DNA of 64,000 nucleotides from Malachius bipustulatus (lineage: Eukaryota > Arthropoda > Insecta > Coleoptera > Melyridae): NCBI GenBank assembly GCA_910589415.1, contig OU342636.1, positions 39,323,735-39,387,734 on the forward strand, written 5' to 3'. Positions 24,021-35,800 of the stretch are shown one piece after another. The notes beneath the pieces were generated by a model. That model had not been told where the DNA came from and did no database searches. It saw only the letters and a list, made by a program, of their open reading frames with translations. The first letter of the stretch is position 1; each line of letters begins with the position of its first letter. The position numbers were made by a program, and so were the translations under genes.

Positions 24021-26280
24021 GATTGTTGCATGTTTGATTACTCGGACATCTCTCTGGATCTACTTTAGGTACTTTTCATAGCCATGTTTAGAGTCATAAC
24101 AAAATCCTCATTAATTAAGTCACTGATTTAATAATTGACACAATCATTTTATGTAGGCACTTATACCAATGCAGAAATTGATAAATCGAGCTTAATCAAA
24201 CATTTATTATTGCAGCTGCACGATAAGCGCGTTAAATGATAATAGTGTCATTATTGCAATGGAATTAAATGAAATATTATTCATTTATGACTACGGCAGT
24301 TACCTAGTAGGTAATTATTATTACGACAAACGGTTTGGTCTCATTTTGCCGTAACAATGCCGCAATAATTTATTCATAATCGTCATTTTACATTATGATA
24401 GCGTATCAAATTGTTATAATTTTCACGGAATAACAACACCGACACCGTGTAATGAAATATTCCTGGAGTTGTAAATATTTTAATAATAATAATCTGTTGC
24501 TGTTAAATCCTTTTTAATTATAAACGTATGCAGACATTATTTTTAATTCAATAACACTGGCAATGTTACAATAAACAGTTTGTAAACGATTTTTTTCTTG
24601 TCTTTATTTGACGACGAGTTTGGGTGATTTTTGCAAAGTGGTGTCATCCCTAATTTAAATAAAAAATACACTAAAATAAACCCGTAAGTTCAATTTCATC
24701 ATCACCCTCCACCTAGCTTCTACCTATAATAATAACACACACATACAGGCGAATCCAAATCAAGCAGCTGCTCCTTTGAGTCTTTAGATGCATCTGATTG
24801 CACCTTCTGGCTCTTCGTCTACTCTACTCTTCTGGTTCTAGCCTGGCTCTGTCAGCATGGCTAATTTAAGCTAACAACCACTGACGTTTGGACGATCCAA
24901 TAATAATAACAACAGCAAGGGGGAACTAATAAGAAAGAAGAACCCAAGCCAACCCGGTAGAAAAGTTTCATATTTCTTCTTCTGCATTTATCTGGACGAA
25001 ATTTAGAAGCGAAGCGACTCAAAGCCATCATCATCAACGGAGATGGAGGATGGAGAGGAGAGGAGATTCTGTCTTTCTTATGGCTACGGGTGAGTGACGA
25101 CGACGAAGATCATCACCCTCACCTGGAGGGCAGCGTTATGGCGTTAGCGTTACGCAATTCAGGTAGAATTCTTGACTCATCGTTAAATTTAATCACTTCG
25201 GGGTTTCGGCTGTTTTGTCTCTCCTTCTAAATTATTGTTCAGACTCTTACTACGATTTTATTTTACCAACCAACCAAACAACCAACCAAACAACAGCACC
25301 ACGCTCTTCTAACTCTAAATTGAACTCTAGTTCTAGTTCTAGTAAGACCCACCACGGTTTTCGTATGTCTCAACTCAAGTATCTATACCTACTTATTATG
25401 ATATACCCAAGTACTAAATATACGAGCAGCCTTTAAGAAATAATTGTGGTGTTGGTGTATGAGGAATCATTTAAATGGTACGATGGAAGTGAAATTATAC
25501 CTAATAGTGATGGTCTTCTCGTCGTCAATCAACGATCTATTTGTCTCTTTTTGAAGGGGTCACATCCCTGACACAATTTTCTCCTAATTCGTTAAATTAT
25601 TTAATTACCGTTTGTTATAATGGTGACGAGCAAGAGTTAGGATGAGTCTTATTAGGTCGGTAGGCCGTGTTCGAGTGAGATATGAGATAGAGACAAAGGA
25701 GATAAAAGAAATAGACAAGAAGATAAAAACGGTACCTAGGACCTAGTTCGAATAAAAACCCGAAATTTAAGTTGACTTTATGGTTGGTTGTGTTCTTATT
25801 TTGTGACAGACGACAAGCGTCACGACACTGGCTTATTGGGACCCGGAAAAAGGCTCTCTCTTAAAAAAAAAAAAAACAATATAAAATGTTCCGCGCCTTT
25901 TTTTTAGCTTCAAATAAGCCAGCGTCGCGAGACAGTTCTAAGTTCAAATTTAGTTTGTCAAACAAAAAATTTGAATTCATACGTGAAGAGAAGCTCTGTA
26001 CATACAAACTACAAAATTGTTTTTTTAAGCGTATAACAGCCAAAAGGGTGAAGAAGTGGGTCTAAGTAAGGGATTCGAGTAGATTACAACCTTCTTATTC
26101 ATTTTGAAGAGAACTAAGTTTATTCCTATTTATTCCGGATAAAAATTCTATAGATCAAACTTATACAATAATTTCGAATTCCTCGTCTAAAAAAATGAAA
26201 AAAATTACTATTTGAGCGGGATTCTAGCCCCGGTCCCTAATTGAAATGTAACACTTTTAACCATTTCACTCACCACCTTC
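24021..26280. other. Unique AT-rich sequence, no gene seen
   Basis: Contains an ACCAACCAAACA simple repeat (25265-25298), a CTAGTT run (25325-25342) and short frames only. Nothing RNA-like recognised. Confidence 0.35.
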
Positions 26281-26287
26281 CCAAGTG

Positions 26288-27944
26288 ACGTCCCTAAAGT
26301 TGGAAGAGCAGGGTCAGCAGAACATAAATTTTATAAAACCACAATTAGACGCTAATTAAACGCTAATTAAATGCACTAATTAAAATTTTAATGCTCCATT
26401 TTTTCTAAGAAAAACGACATGTTCTGCCAGCTTTAGATAAAGCTAGCAGAACATGAGTTCAAAAATGCACGAATCAGTATGATATCCATGTCAAAATGCT
26501 GGAACAATTAAACGCTAATTAAGTGCACTAATTAATTTATTTTTTAAATTTGTAGCATTTTTAAGTTTTGAAGAATTCCGAAGTTTATAAGTTGCCGAGT
26601 TTCGAAATTTTAAAAATTCTGAGAAGTTATGAAATTTTCATTTAGGAGATTTTCAAGTTTTGGTCACTTTGGAATGTTAAGTTTTATAGACTTAATATTT
26701 ATATAAAGTTCTCTAGTTCCGGAAATTTTGAAGTTTTTGAAGCTCTGGTAGTTTTTGAATTTTAGGAATTCCTATGTTTCATGATTTTGGAGTTTTAAGC
26801 ATTTTTGAAGTTGCGAAGTTTGAAATGTTTTAAGTTCTGGAAGTTCTGGAGATTCGAAAATTTTGATTATTGAAAAAGATTGTGGAATAGTTTCCAGCTT
26901 GACGTCTTTACGTCAGTCAGCGTCTTCGACCTCAATCAACATGAAGTTTCCTGCAATAATAATAAGAAAAATACTGTCAAAGACCGTACCAAACAGGCCT
27001 CTTTTTGGTCAAAGCTTTTTGGAGCGCAGGGCAAAATTAAATTCGACCCCCACCCCTTTTCAAAAAAAATGTTGAAGGTATCAGGCAAAAATGTTTTTTT
27101 ATGGAAAGAAATTTTCTTTGGGGGAGCCTAAACTTTAAAATTATAAAAAAAATTATCACATCGTTGGAATTGGCGAAATTTCTAAGCTCGCTTCTAAGCT
27201 TTTAAATTTTGAAATTACTCAAAAATTTCCGTAATGTCAAACATTTTATAACTATAAAAAGTTCAAAACTTGAAAGTTTTACAAATTCTTCAAAAACCAT
27301 GAAATTCTCTACGTTTTCCAAACTTCAAAATTGCATAATCGCAAAATTCCCAGAACTTTCGAAAATTTTTAAACTCCCATACATTTAAAACAAAATTTTT
27401 GGAGTTCCTAACCTGTAAATCTTTGAATTGTTTCCTAACTTCAAAACTTAAAAAATATAGAAAACAAAAAATTCAGAAAATTCTGAACTGAAAAATTCTT
27501 TAAAACTACAAAATCAAACTTGAAAATTTAGAAATTTCAAAACTTAAAAAATTTCCAAAAATGCCGGAGGCACTAGAATTCTGAAAACTTCCGGTTGAAG
27601 ACTTCAACATTTCAGAAAACTCAAAATTTTCGAATCTCCAGAACTTGAAACATTTCGAACTTCGCATCTTCAAAAATGCTATAATAAAATAAAACTCCAA
27701 AATCATGAAACATAGAAATTCCTAAAATTCAAAAAACGACCAGAGCTTCAAAAAATTCAAAAACTTCAAAATTTCCGGAACTACATTCCAAAGTAACCAA
27801 AACTTCTAAATCTCCTAACTGAAAATTTCATAACTTCTCAGAATTTTAATTAGTGCACTTAATTAGCGTTTAATTAGCGTCTAATAATTGTGGTTTTATA
27901 AAATTTATGTTCTGCTGACCCTGCTCTTCCAACTTTAGGAACGT
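26288..27944. mobile_element. 1.66-kb fold-back element with 9-bp target duplication (MULE-like)
   Basis: Ends are ACGTCCCTAAAG and CTTTAGGAACGT, flanked on both sides by TCCCAAGTG (26279-26287 and 27945-27953), a 9-bp duplication as made by Mutator-type transposases. The arms (about 26288-26870 and 27600-27944) are long, imperfect reverse complements. The left arm has an extra ~130-bp duplication with TAAACGCTAATTAA twice (26355, 26509). The centre (26870-27600) is AT-rich and holds no transposase frame, so it is non-autonomous. Confidence 0.82.
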
Positions 27945-28469
27945 TCCCAAGTGGTTAAATTTACCTCAATTCAACGTAATTTAGGCCGAAAATTTCATTT
28001 CCTTAACGTCAATGACATAAAATTTCCTTCCAATTTACGTGAGAAAAACCAAAATGAAGGTAGAAAATTACGTAAATTCGTCCACAAATTTGAGAATGAT
28101 CGACAAACCATGGTGTCAAAGCCAATATATTAGTTAATTAGGGAACTAAATTAGTAAATTTGGGAACATTTGCTGAAGGGGTGCGCTCCAAGTGGCACTT
28201 TGGCATTTTATGGTAAATTTACCTCAATTCGACGTAAATTAGGCCAAAAAATTAAATTTCCCTAATCTAAATTACGTAAAAGTTTCTTCTGATTTATGTA
28301 CGTACCAAAGACCTAGGTAGTTTTTTGGCAGTTTGAAAAATTGGCAGTTTTTTGTAATTAAATTTACAGTATTACTAGGATATTTTCCTCTTTGACGATT
28401 TCCAATGTTATATTTTGTTGTAGGAGAAAAAACTAATTTATGATTGTAATAGATAACAATGGAGTCTTA

Positions 28470-28620
28470 TGCCCGTATTCACAAACGAAAATTTCCTAAA
28501 TAATTACGTAATTAATTAAATGAGTGAGATGGAGATATGCAGTTTTTTTTTGCAATAGAATGAGATGGGGATAATTGATTAGGTAATTATTTAGGAAATT
28601 ATCGTTTGTGAATACGGGCA
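28470..28620. mobile_element. 151-bp PIF/Harbinger-type MITE
   Basis: Begins TGCCCGTATTCACAAACGA and ends with its reverse complement (with one indel-like difference inside). It is flanked by TTA on both sides (28467-28469, 28621-28623), the classic PIF/Harbinger target duplication. TIRs are about 48 bp. No coding. Confidence 0.9.
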
Positions 28621-29229
28621 TTAAAATAGTAAATTTGACACGTTTTTTTTTTGTTTTTATCTTAAAAAAAATTCCAATTTTTCAAATGGCGTTCAAATTA
28701 ATTTTTACTCTCATAATTTCATAATTTTTTTATTAATTTAAATAAATAATACTTGAAAGTAATTTATAACCAACCCTAATATACTTATTATCGACTGTAT
28801 TATGTGTCAAATCCCATTTTCACCCTTATTGTTAAATTAGACCATATCTAAGAATATATTTACCAATTTTTTTATTAATTAAAAAAAAATTAAAACATTT
28901 ATTACTCATTACTAGTTAAATATCTTCAAAGTAAAAAATTGACCAAAATATTACTTCATAAAATCCTTGAAAGTCGAAAGTTCGGTAAAGTAGACGGAAT
29001 TTCTTAACCATCATAGAATCGGCCTATTCTGCTCCTTGAGCTAGCTGTTGTATATGCGCGCTGGATCCGATATGGGCCGAACTTGCAAGAATACAAATTA
29101 TGAGTTTTAGAAAAAAAAATTTTTAGGGTCCGTTTCTTGGAATATAAATTTTGAAGAATCCTTCCTGTGAAGAATCTACCTATATCAACAACGCGGTTGA
29201 TTCAGAGATTGATAGGTGACCAGTCCCCT

Positions 29230-29890
29230 AGTGAAAATGGCCCTAGGAAGCATTGAAATTTTCGAAAAAAATTACTATTTTTTTTGAATTCCTGTATTAT
29301 AAACACGAGCAAAATAGAAAAAAAAATTTGAAACCCAATTAGGTAACAGGATTGGAAGAACTCTATTCAAACTTGACGATAGTGTGAGAAAAAAAAAATT
29401 CCTAATAATAAGCCAGTGGCGTGGGTAGGAAAAGGGTAAAAATTGCTCAATTTCTATAACCGTGTATGAGCACATTTTTAAAGGAATCAACCTGAAATTT
29501 TCAGAGCTATACTTTGAGTTATAGCCTTCAACTTTGAAAAATTTATAAAATCATATTATATACTTTTCTAAAATTTCAAATTTTCAATTTTTTAAAGCCC
29601 CCAATCTTTTCGCTAGAACTTATAGAGGATTTTGAATTTTCCTTAAAAAAAGTTCCCTAAGGTCGCGTGACTTCTACAGGGTGTCCTTTCAAAGTTCGAA
29701 AAAAAACATTTATGTGGCATTATTTCAGGCCGCAGTTCTCAATCTATAGGGGACTAAAATTGTTGTGGGAGTAAGGTACCCATAAGGAGTGATTCGATGT
29801 TGCATTTGAGCAGAATCGGTCGAGCCGTTTCAAAATGGCGGCCATTTGAATTTTAGGAAAAAATTGAAATTTTTTAACTCCAGAATACAG
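29230..29890. repeat. Dispersed repeat family D copy
   Basis: Contains AATAAGCCAGTGGCGTGGGT, CTACAGGGTGTCCTTTC, AAGGAGTGATTCG and CCGTTTCAAAATGGCGGCC in the family order. It ends at another ATACAGGGTGTCC. Confidence 0.7.
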
Positions 29891-30584
29891 GGTGTCCAGT
29901 TCAAATGGCAATGCATGGGGATCTTGGAAACAATAAGAGATAAATACGATATCGGTTAAATTATAGAAAAATTCCGCAAATTCATGTTTAATCTGAAAAT
30001 TTTCTGAAATATCTTGAAAAAAACTGAAAATTCGAGATTATTTATTTTTTTTATTATCGGAAATTAATTGAAAACTTTTTGTAGTTTATTAACATAAGCC
30101 GTCATGAGCTTATGAGCCGTCATCCATCTGATATTACAAAAATTTTCAAAGCCGACTAAATCACAATTTTTATTTATTTATTTATTTATTTAGTAAAAAG
30201 AAGTTAGTTTGGGTTCTAGGGCTCATAGATAATACTGATCTCAAGTCAAAAGCAGACAAAACACTGTTGAAGACATGGATGGCCATTTCGCTCTTATTAG
30301 AGCTCATCGGCATGTCATATCAACAATCGTGACTGTCTACTTCTAGCTAAAGATCAATATTATTAGAGCTACAGCTTCTCTAATTGTTGTAGAGATGTCA
30401 CTACCTGATGCAAGTAACGGAGTTCATTCGGTGTAAGTATCAACTGATCTTTAGCTAGAACTGGACAATCACGATTGTTGATATCACATGCCGATGAGCT
30501 CTAATAAGAGCGAAATGGCCATCCATGTCTTCAACAGTGTTTTTGTCTGCTTTTGACTTGAAATTATTATATTATCTATGAGCC

Positions 30585-31047
30585 TGTTGCGTATAGACTT
30601 ACTGCCAAGAACTTAATTGTTCTATTTGTATAGTAAGTCACGCGGTTTGCAATTTTGATTAAAAGGTTACTCGAAGGACCAGCGGGAAAATAATTAGGGA
30701 AGCAATTAAAGGGTATAATTTCTAGGATGATAATTATGCACCTACCTTATATCCCATGTAGACAGCTTAGTGAGCTTTCATCTGGTGACAAGGGCCGAAG
30801 ATACTATCGCGTCGCATAGCTCTTGTGGATTGCAATGTAAACACTCTTCGTCTGTACAGACATTGGACCGAACGCGACAGCGGTTCATCTCACAATCATG
30901 GGTGAAGTGGTAGGCACCCGCACCCTTTTGCTGTATGCCCATAGGACATGGTCTCGCGCACCATGTTGTCACGTTCCTCTCCCCCCGTGCATAATTCAAA
31001 ATAAGGAGGGAATTATATGGATAAAAGGGAAACATGGGAACGGAACA
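30585..31047. mobile_element. Solo LTR (463 bp) with 5-bp target duplication GAGCC
   Basis: Starts TGTTGCG, ends GGAACA (TGTT...AACA), and GAGCC stands on both sides (30580-30584, 31048-31052). Removing the insert and one GAGCC restores a right arm that matches the intact left arm of the host fold-back element, so the insertion and its boundaries are directly demonstrated. Family and orientation are not certain. Confidence 0.82.
30778..31035 (-). other. Cysteine-rich 85-codon ORF inside the solo LTR
   Basis: An ATG at 31035 opens a frame with nine cysteines in its second half, including CEMNRCRVRSNVC and CLHCNPQELC, and GC content above its surroundings. No signal peptide is evident at this start. 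Since it lies wholly inside an LTR it is probably a chance frame or part of an LTR-carried transcript. I do not recognise the cysteine spacing. Confidence 0.25.
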
Positions 31048-31089
31048 GAGCCCTAGAGCCCAAACAAACGTCTTCTTTTTACTTAATAT

Positions 31090-32100
31090 GTACTTTGGCT
31101 CGAATAATTCTCCACTTTGTTGTAATTATTTATTTGTTTATTTTCCGAGGTACTTTCATGTCATTCGTCATTAAATAATTCAGAAACCGGAAAATTCATA
31201 ATATTCCAAATTGAGTTAACGCTAAAAATACTTTATGCAATTAAACTGATGCGCAAGAAAGTTAGTACAAATGATCAAGATTGTCCATTACTAATTAAAA
31301 GATCATAATTATTATCATAGAGACTTATCGGTCTAATTATTATGACACCCTCGCTCGGCTCTCTAAGACCGACATATTTCACAATCGTGCTCTCCATCTT
31401 CAGTGAATTATCTCAAGCATTTTAGCACTACTCGTTATTAATGGTAAAAGTATTAAAAATTTTATTCACTGCAACATTTCCTCGTCTATTATGTAGGTAG
31501 GTACTATTAAAGCGTTAATTATTTTACGAATTTAAATGCATGAAGCAATGATGAGGGAGAATAATAATTATTAGAATCACGCACGGAAGCAAATCAAACT
31601 CTGTGGCTTTTGTCCCTGCTCCCATGACCACCTGTTCCAATGGTTGCTTTATGACTACAACAACTGCAATTATTAATAAATCCTAATAACAGCAAGTGCA
31701 CAAGCAATAATACTCGTATCATCAGTCCATCCATGTATTATTACATATTTCATTTACAACCCCTATTAGAATTTTATTGCATTATAATAATTGCAACTCG
31801 GACGTTTACTAAAACGATATTGCCCTTAAAAAAATCATGACAAATAATTATCTCATTATTTTAATCAAACCGTAATAATTACACTATTACAGCGTACTTG
31901 AAATAGTTCTGCTTGCTTATTTATAATACGAATCAGCACCTGTACGATTAGTATTTGTGTTAGTAATAGTAGTAACGATGAAAAGTATTAATTACACTTA
32001 TAATTCTTGTTAACTCCAAGGAAAACCACTTCTTGGGTACAATAACAACACTTTTATCATATTACAAAGTACAATAAAACAATGCATCGCGTCAATAGTG
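31090..32100. other. AT-rich unique sequence, no gene seen
   Basis: Many TAATTATTA-like blocks and no long frame. Looks like intron or intergenic DNA. Confidence 0.35.
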
Positions 32101-32102
32101 TA

Positions 32103-32826
32103 CAGGGTGTTGAAGAAGTCCCGCTACCTAACTTACAATAAATCCTCAAATGAGTTTTGAAAAAAAATTAAAACATGTCAATTTTATAATTTGCTTGACT
32201 CAGTAATGACGACATTGTCTATTTTTTTTACGACACCCTGTATATTATTGTATTTTTATATTTCCTGAGACTGAGAAAATTCAGAAAGAATAGTTTTTAC
32301 AGTTGGAGTTTAAACTGAGTAGCTTATTGTGAGTTATAAACAAGTGAAAATCGCAATTTTGAATTTTGAAAACAGTGGTGTACTTAAATCAAAAACCGAT
32401 CAAGATATCGCAGAACGGCTTATGTGGTTTAAATAATTTTAATATAGGGTGATGAAAATTACCAAATTTTTCATCACCCTGTATAATAATAATCACGGGA
32501 GAGTACTTGAAGAGTTAAGATAGGGACATATATTAAGCTGTTTTCCTCTATCTTGAGTGGTTTTTGATCTACTCCACTGTTTTCAAAATTCAAAATTGCG
32601 ATTTTTCACTTCCTTATAATAACTTCTGAACTACTCAACTTGAACTGCAATAATTGTGAAAATCATTATTTCTGGATTTTCTCAGGAAATATGTAAATAT
32701 AATAATATACAGGGGGTCCTATTTAAAAAAGACAATGTAGTCATTACTGAACTAAGCCTAAGAATAACCTGTTTAAAAAAATATAAAATTAACCTGTTTT
32801 TTCATTTTTCTCAAAACTCAAAATAG
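32103..32826. mobile_element. Long near-palindrome with CAGGGTG-type ends inside it
   Basis: The left arm (32130-32450) and right arm (32470-32826) are reverse complements in order: TGACGACATTGTC with GACAATGTAGTCA, TTTCCTGAGA with TCTCAGGAAA, and the CGCAATTTTGAATTTTGAAA block. The centre is a small hairpin, GGGTGATGAAAAT against ATTTTTCATCACCC. TACAGGGTGT/ACACCCTGTA occur at 32101 and 32231, and again at 32700 and 32834. The outermost ends are unclear. No ORF. Confidence 0.7.
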
Positions 32827-33359
32827 TATCAGTATACAGGGTGTAACTAAATAAGTGTAAAACATTTAAGGGGGTGATTCCTCACCAAAAAAAAAAGATA
32901 GGATCTTTCATACAAAGAAACTTCATTGGAGCATCCCTTGTTAAGATACAGCCCCTTAAGGGGGGTACATAAAATTTGTTTAACAATTTTTTTCACAAGC
33001 ACTAAAAAAGTTACAATATTGAAACTAACCTGACATTTTCTACTACCAAAAAGACACTTAGCCAGTAATTTATCTAGTTTACCCCATGGTTGTAAGGGGT
33101 GGAAAACGCAACCCCTAAAATTTACTTCCAATGCAACTTTTTGTCTTATTATTTGTTTACCATTTAAAAATTTATTTCCGATGGCCTGTTTCGTTCTAAA
33201 CAAAAAATGTCTCTTGAATTTTTTGCACAAAACAAACCAGTTCGCAGCAAAAAATTATTATAGCCTCGTTTTGGCTCGAAATTTTATGGAACACTTCTTA
33301 AAATTATAAAAATTTAAATTCAGGTAGTATTCAGGTAGTCCATAACCTCTACTTCAAAG

Positions 33360-33620
33360 TCTTCCTAATGCCGTTGGTTGCTGCTTTTACCGAGGGGGTG
33401 AAAACCACCCCTTCTCGGGGGTGAAAAATTGGTTGTTAAAAATTACTGTAGAAATCAATAAATCTACTATATAATTTTAAGTCATTTTTATTCTATAAAC
33501 TTTTTTCCTACGGCCAATACTTTTTGAGTTTTTATCGATTTTTTACCACGTTTTTGAATGTTTTTTTTCACGAATATCTCAAAAAGTTTGAGCTTTATCG
33601 CTAAGAGCATAATCAACAAA
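33360..33620. repeat. Repeat related to the GGGGTGGTTTT array
   Basis: Carries GAGGGGGTGAAAACCACCCC and TAGAAATCAATAAATC-type spacer similar to the array at 35320-35800. Diverged. Confidence 0.35.
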
Positions 33621-34035
33621 GTTGTAGCTAATAAGAAAACAAAGAGAACGGTTTGTTTACGGTTGCTTCAGACCTATTATCAACCGAGTAATGACTTATT
33701 AAAAACCAACTTTTACTTTTGGAGTAAAAATCCAAAACTTATCTCAAATTATAAAAAAATGATGGATTTTTTGATAAAAACTGTTGGAAAGTTTTATTTT
33801 TTATAAAAGGTCCTACCATAAATGCTGACAGAGCTATGACGAAAATAAGATAGACGCCGAGTTTTTTCGTAGAAAAAACGGTCAAAACAACCCCTTCAAA
33901 ACCACCCCAATTGAAAATATTTGTTAGCCCTTCCACAATTCACTTCCTTAATATACCGTTAGTAAATTTTGTGAGTTTGAACGATGAACAAGCCTTAATT
34001 TTGAAAAGATAACAATTTATATTATTATTCTTGTA

Positions 34036-34467
34036 TTGGTTTTTAAAATTGCCCATAAAAGCTTAAACCAAATCCAAAACTTACACACAAAATTAAAAAG
34101 CAATATTCCTTTACAAAAAAAGACCCATATAGTATACAAAATCCCATGTAACAACTGTGAAGGAAAATACATAGGACAAACACTACAACACCTACAACAA
34201 AGAATTAACGGTCACAAATACTCAAAAAATGCAATCACCGCACTAAATAGACACAAATATGACACAGGACACGAATTTAAATACGACAACACAGAAATCA
34301 TAGACACAGAACGCAACACGTACAAAAGAACTATCCTTGAAATGATCCACATACAGAATGAAAAAAATAGTATTAATGATAGAACAGAAATCAAAAACCT
34401 TTCCCAAATATATCAAACCATAATATCAAAACAACCCTCTTCCAGACACACACAAATACAACAATAA
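34036..34467 (+). pseudogene. Penelope-like GIY-YIG endonuclease domain, 5' truncated
   Basis: Penelope-like proteins have a reverse transcriptase followed by a GIY-YIG nuclease. Only the second is left. After KSLNQIQNLHTKLKSNIPLQ come the hallmark VYKIPCNNCEGKYIGQT (residues about 33-49, with the Cys pair of Penelope nucleases), the basic helix LQQRINGHK with the conserved Arg, and an acidic ILEMIHIQNE with the catalytic Glu region. The 143-codon frame is intact, so truncation is recent or the frame is short by chance. The apparent start (ATG-like) is not the original one. Confidence 0.8.
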
Positions 34468-34787
34468 ATATTATTTATTAAAAATAAATAAAAATAATAA
34501 TAAAAAACAATAAAAGTTAACCTGAAGTTTACTCCCAACGATTCATAAAATAGCATCACTTCCCAAACAATATCATTCACATAGTTATTTTAAACAATAT
34601 ACACATACAAACACCAACTCAAAAAAAAAAAAAAAAAAAAAAAACAATAATAGTAAAAGAACAATTATCTAAAATAAACATTGTTTCAAACGATATGCCA
34701 TTTTTAGATTTTGACTTGTAAATGTCATACTTTTATATTTTCATTTTACTAAAATAATTTTTATTGTATCTATTTATTAATTAAATA

Positions 34788-34824
34788 TGTGATCAAGGGA
34801 TTAATCAATCCCGAAACGTCAACT
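34788..34824 (+). ncRNA. Hammerhead-ribozyme-like motif of the Penelope-like element
   Basis: TGATCAAGGGATTAATCAAT followed by CCCGAAACGTC: a perfect 6-bp stem II (GGGATT/AATCCC, loop AATC), then GAAAC-GTC as in hammerhead cores. The upstream core reads GTGATCA, where the consensus is CTGANGA. The two changes fall on positions 3 and 8, which pair in the active fold. One extra A precedes stem II. Penelope-like elements are known to carry such ribozymes. Activity is not implied. Confidence 0.4.
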
Positions 34825-35319
34825 ATTTATTAATAACTACAAAAATAAGCCTGAGAGAACCTAAAAACCAATACAAGAATAATAATATAATTCATCTATA
34901 CGGCATAATTGGTTCAATATTTGATAACAATTTAGTCAGAATTTTTTTTTTAATTTCTATAAAAAAGTTCGTTTTTTGAATATTAGTCAAAAATATGGCA
35001 GATATGAAAAAATTACAAGACACCAAAAAGTTTTGTTTTTTTTCAGTGAAAATTTTCATTTCAGATTTTTTTTTTCGTAAGTGTAAATCTCAAAAGTTGT
35101 GGCTAGTGGTTGACTGGTACCTACCATTTTCGAATCCTTCAACTCGCCTTCAACCCTTGTCATTTTCCAGAATAAGGGTGACAAAAATATTATCTCTACA
35201 TGAGTTTGTAGGTTTTTTTCATTTACAAAAAAACATTAGGTAAACTGTTTTTGTCAATTTTTAAAAGTTTAAATAAAATTCAATAAAAAAAATTAAATAG
35301 TTATTTTAACATTTACATC

Positions 35320-35800
35320 TAATAGGGGTGGTTTATGGTAAGGGTTGGTGGAGGTGGAGGTTCTAGCTCACGAAAAATATTAAATAACATCAAGTTATCT
35401 TCACTGAAATTATTACAACAAAAATCGAATAAGCAATTAAAAGTTTGAATCTTTTTTATAATATTTTTATCGTAGCAGGGGGTAGTTTTAACCCTTAAAA
35501 TATTCCAACAATAAACGAAATAGCATTAAATAACATAAAGTAATCTTTACTGAACTTATTTAAACAAAACCAAACATTTTAATGCTTTAACGTAATTTTT
35601 TATTATATTTCTCGCTATCGGGGGTGGTTTTCAACCCTAAAAATATAGTTACTAGCGTTTTTACACTTAATTACATCGAGTGACCTTTACTAAACACGTT
35701 ATTCATATTTTAATTAAGTATAATGGTTTAATCTATTGTATTGTATTTTTTCGCTAATAGGGGTAGTTTTGCTTCTGGTGGATAATACGTCACTCCGAAT
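35320..35800. repeat. ~145-bp degenerate tandem repeat, 3-4 units
   Basis: Units begin near 35325, 35476, 35617 and 35758 with GGGG(T/G)(A/G)GTTTT(A/C)(A/C)CC and continue with TTAAATAACAT(C/A)AAGT and TCTTTACTGAA. Non-coding. Confidence 0.6.

Larger units (their letters stand above)
30194..31086. mobile_element. Fold-back element split by an inserted LTR
   Basis: The outer arm (30195-30222, AGTAAAAAGAAG onward) pairs with 31048-31085. The inner arm (30222-30355) pairs with 30446-30580. The break in the right arm is exactly the LTR insertion 30585-31047. Without it the element would be about 425 bp, a hairpin with ~160-bp arms. No transposase. Left flank is a TTTA simple repeat. Confidence 0.8.
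34016..34891 (+). mobile_element. 5'-truncated Penelope-like retroelement
   Basis: Bounded by ~29-bp inverted repeats (34016-34044 and 34863-34891; core TTCTTGTATTGGTTTTTA). It includes the GIY-YIG endonuclease ORF (34036-34467), an A-rich 3' part with a 23-bp poly-A run (34621-34643), and a hammerhead-like motif near the 3' end. The reverse transcriptase is missing, typical of 5'-truncated copies. Confidence 0.75.
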
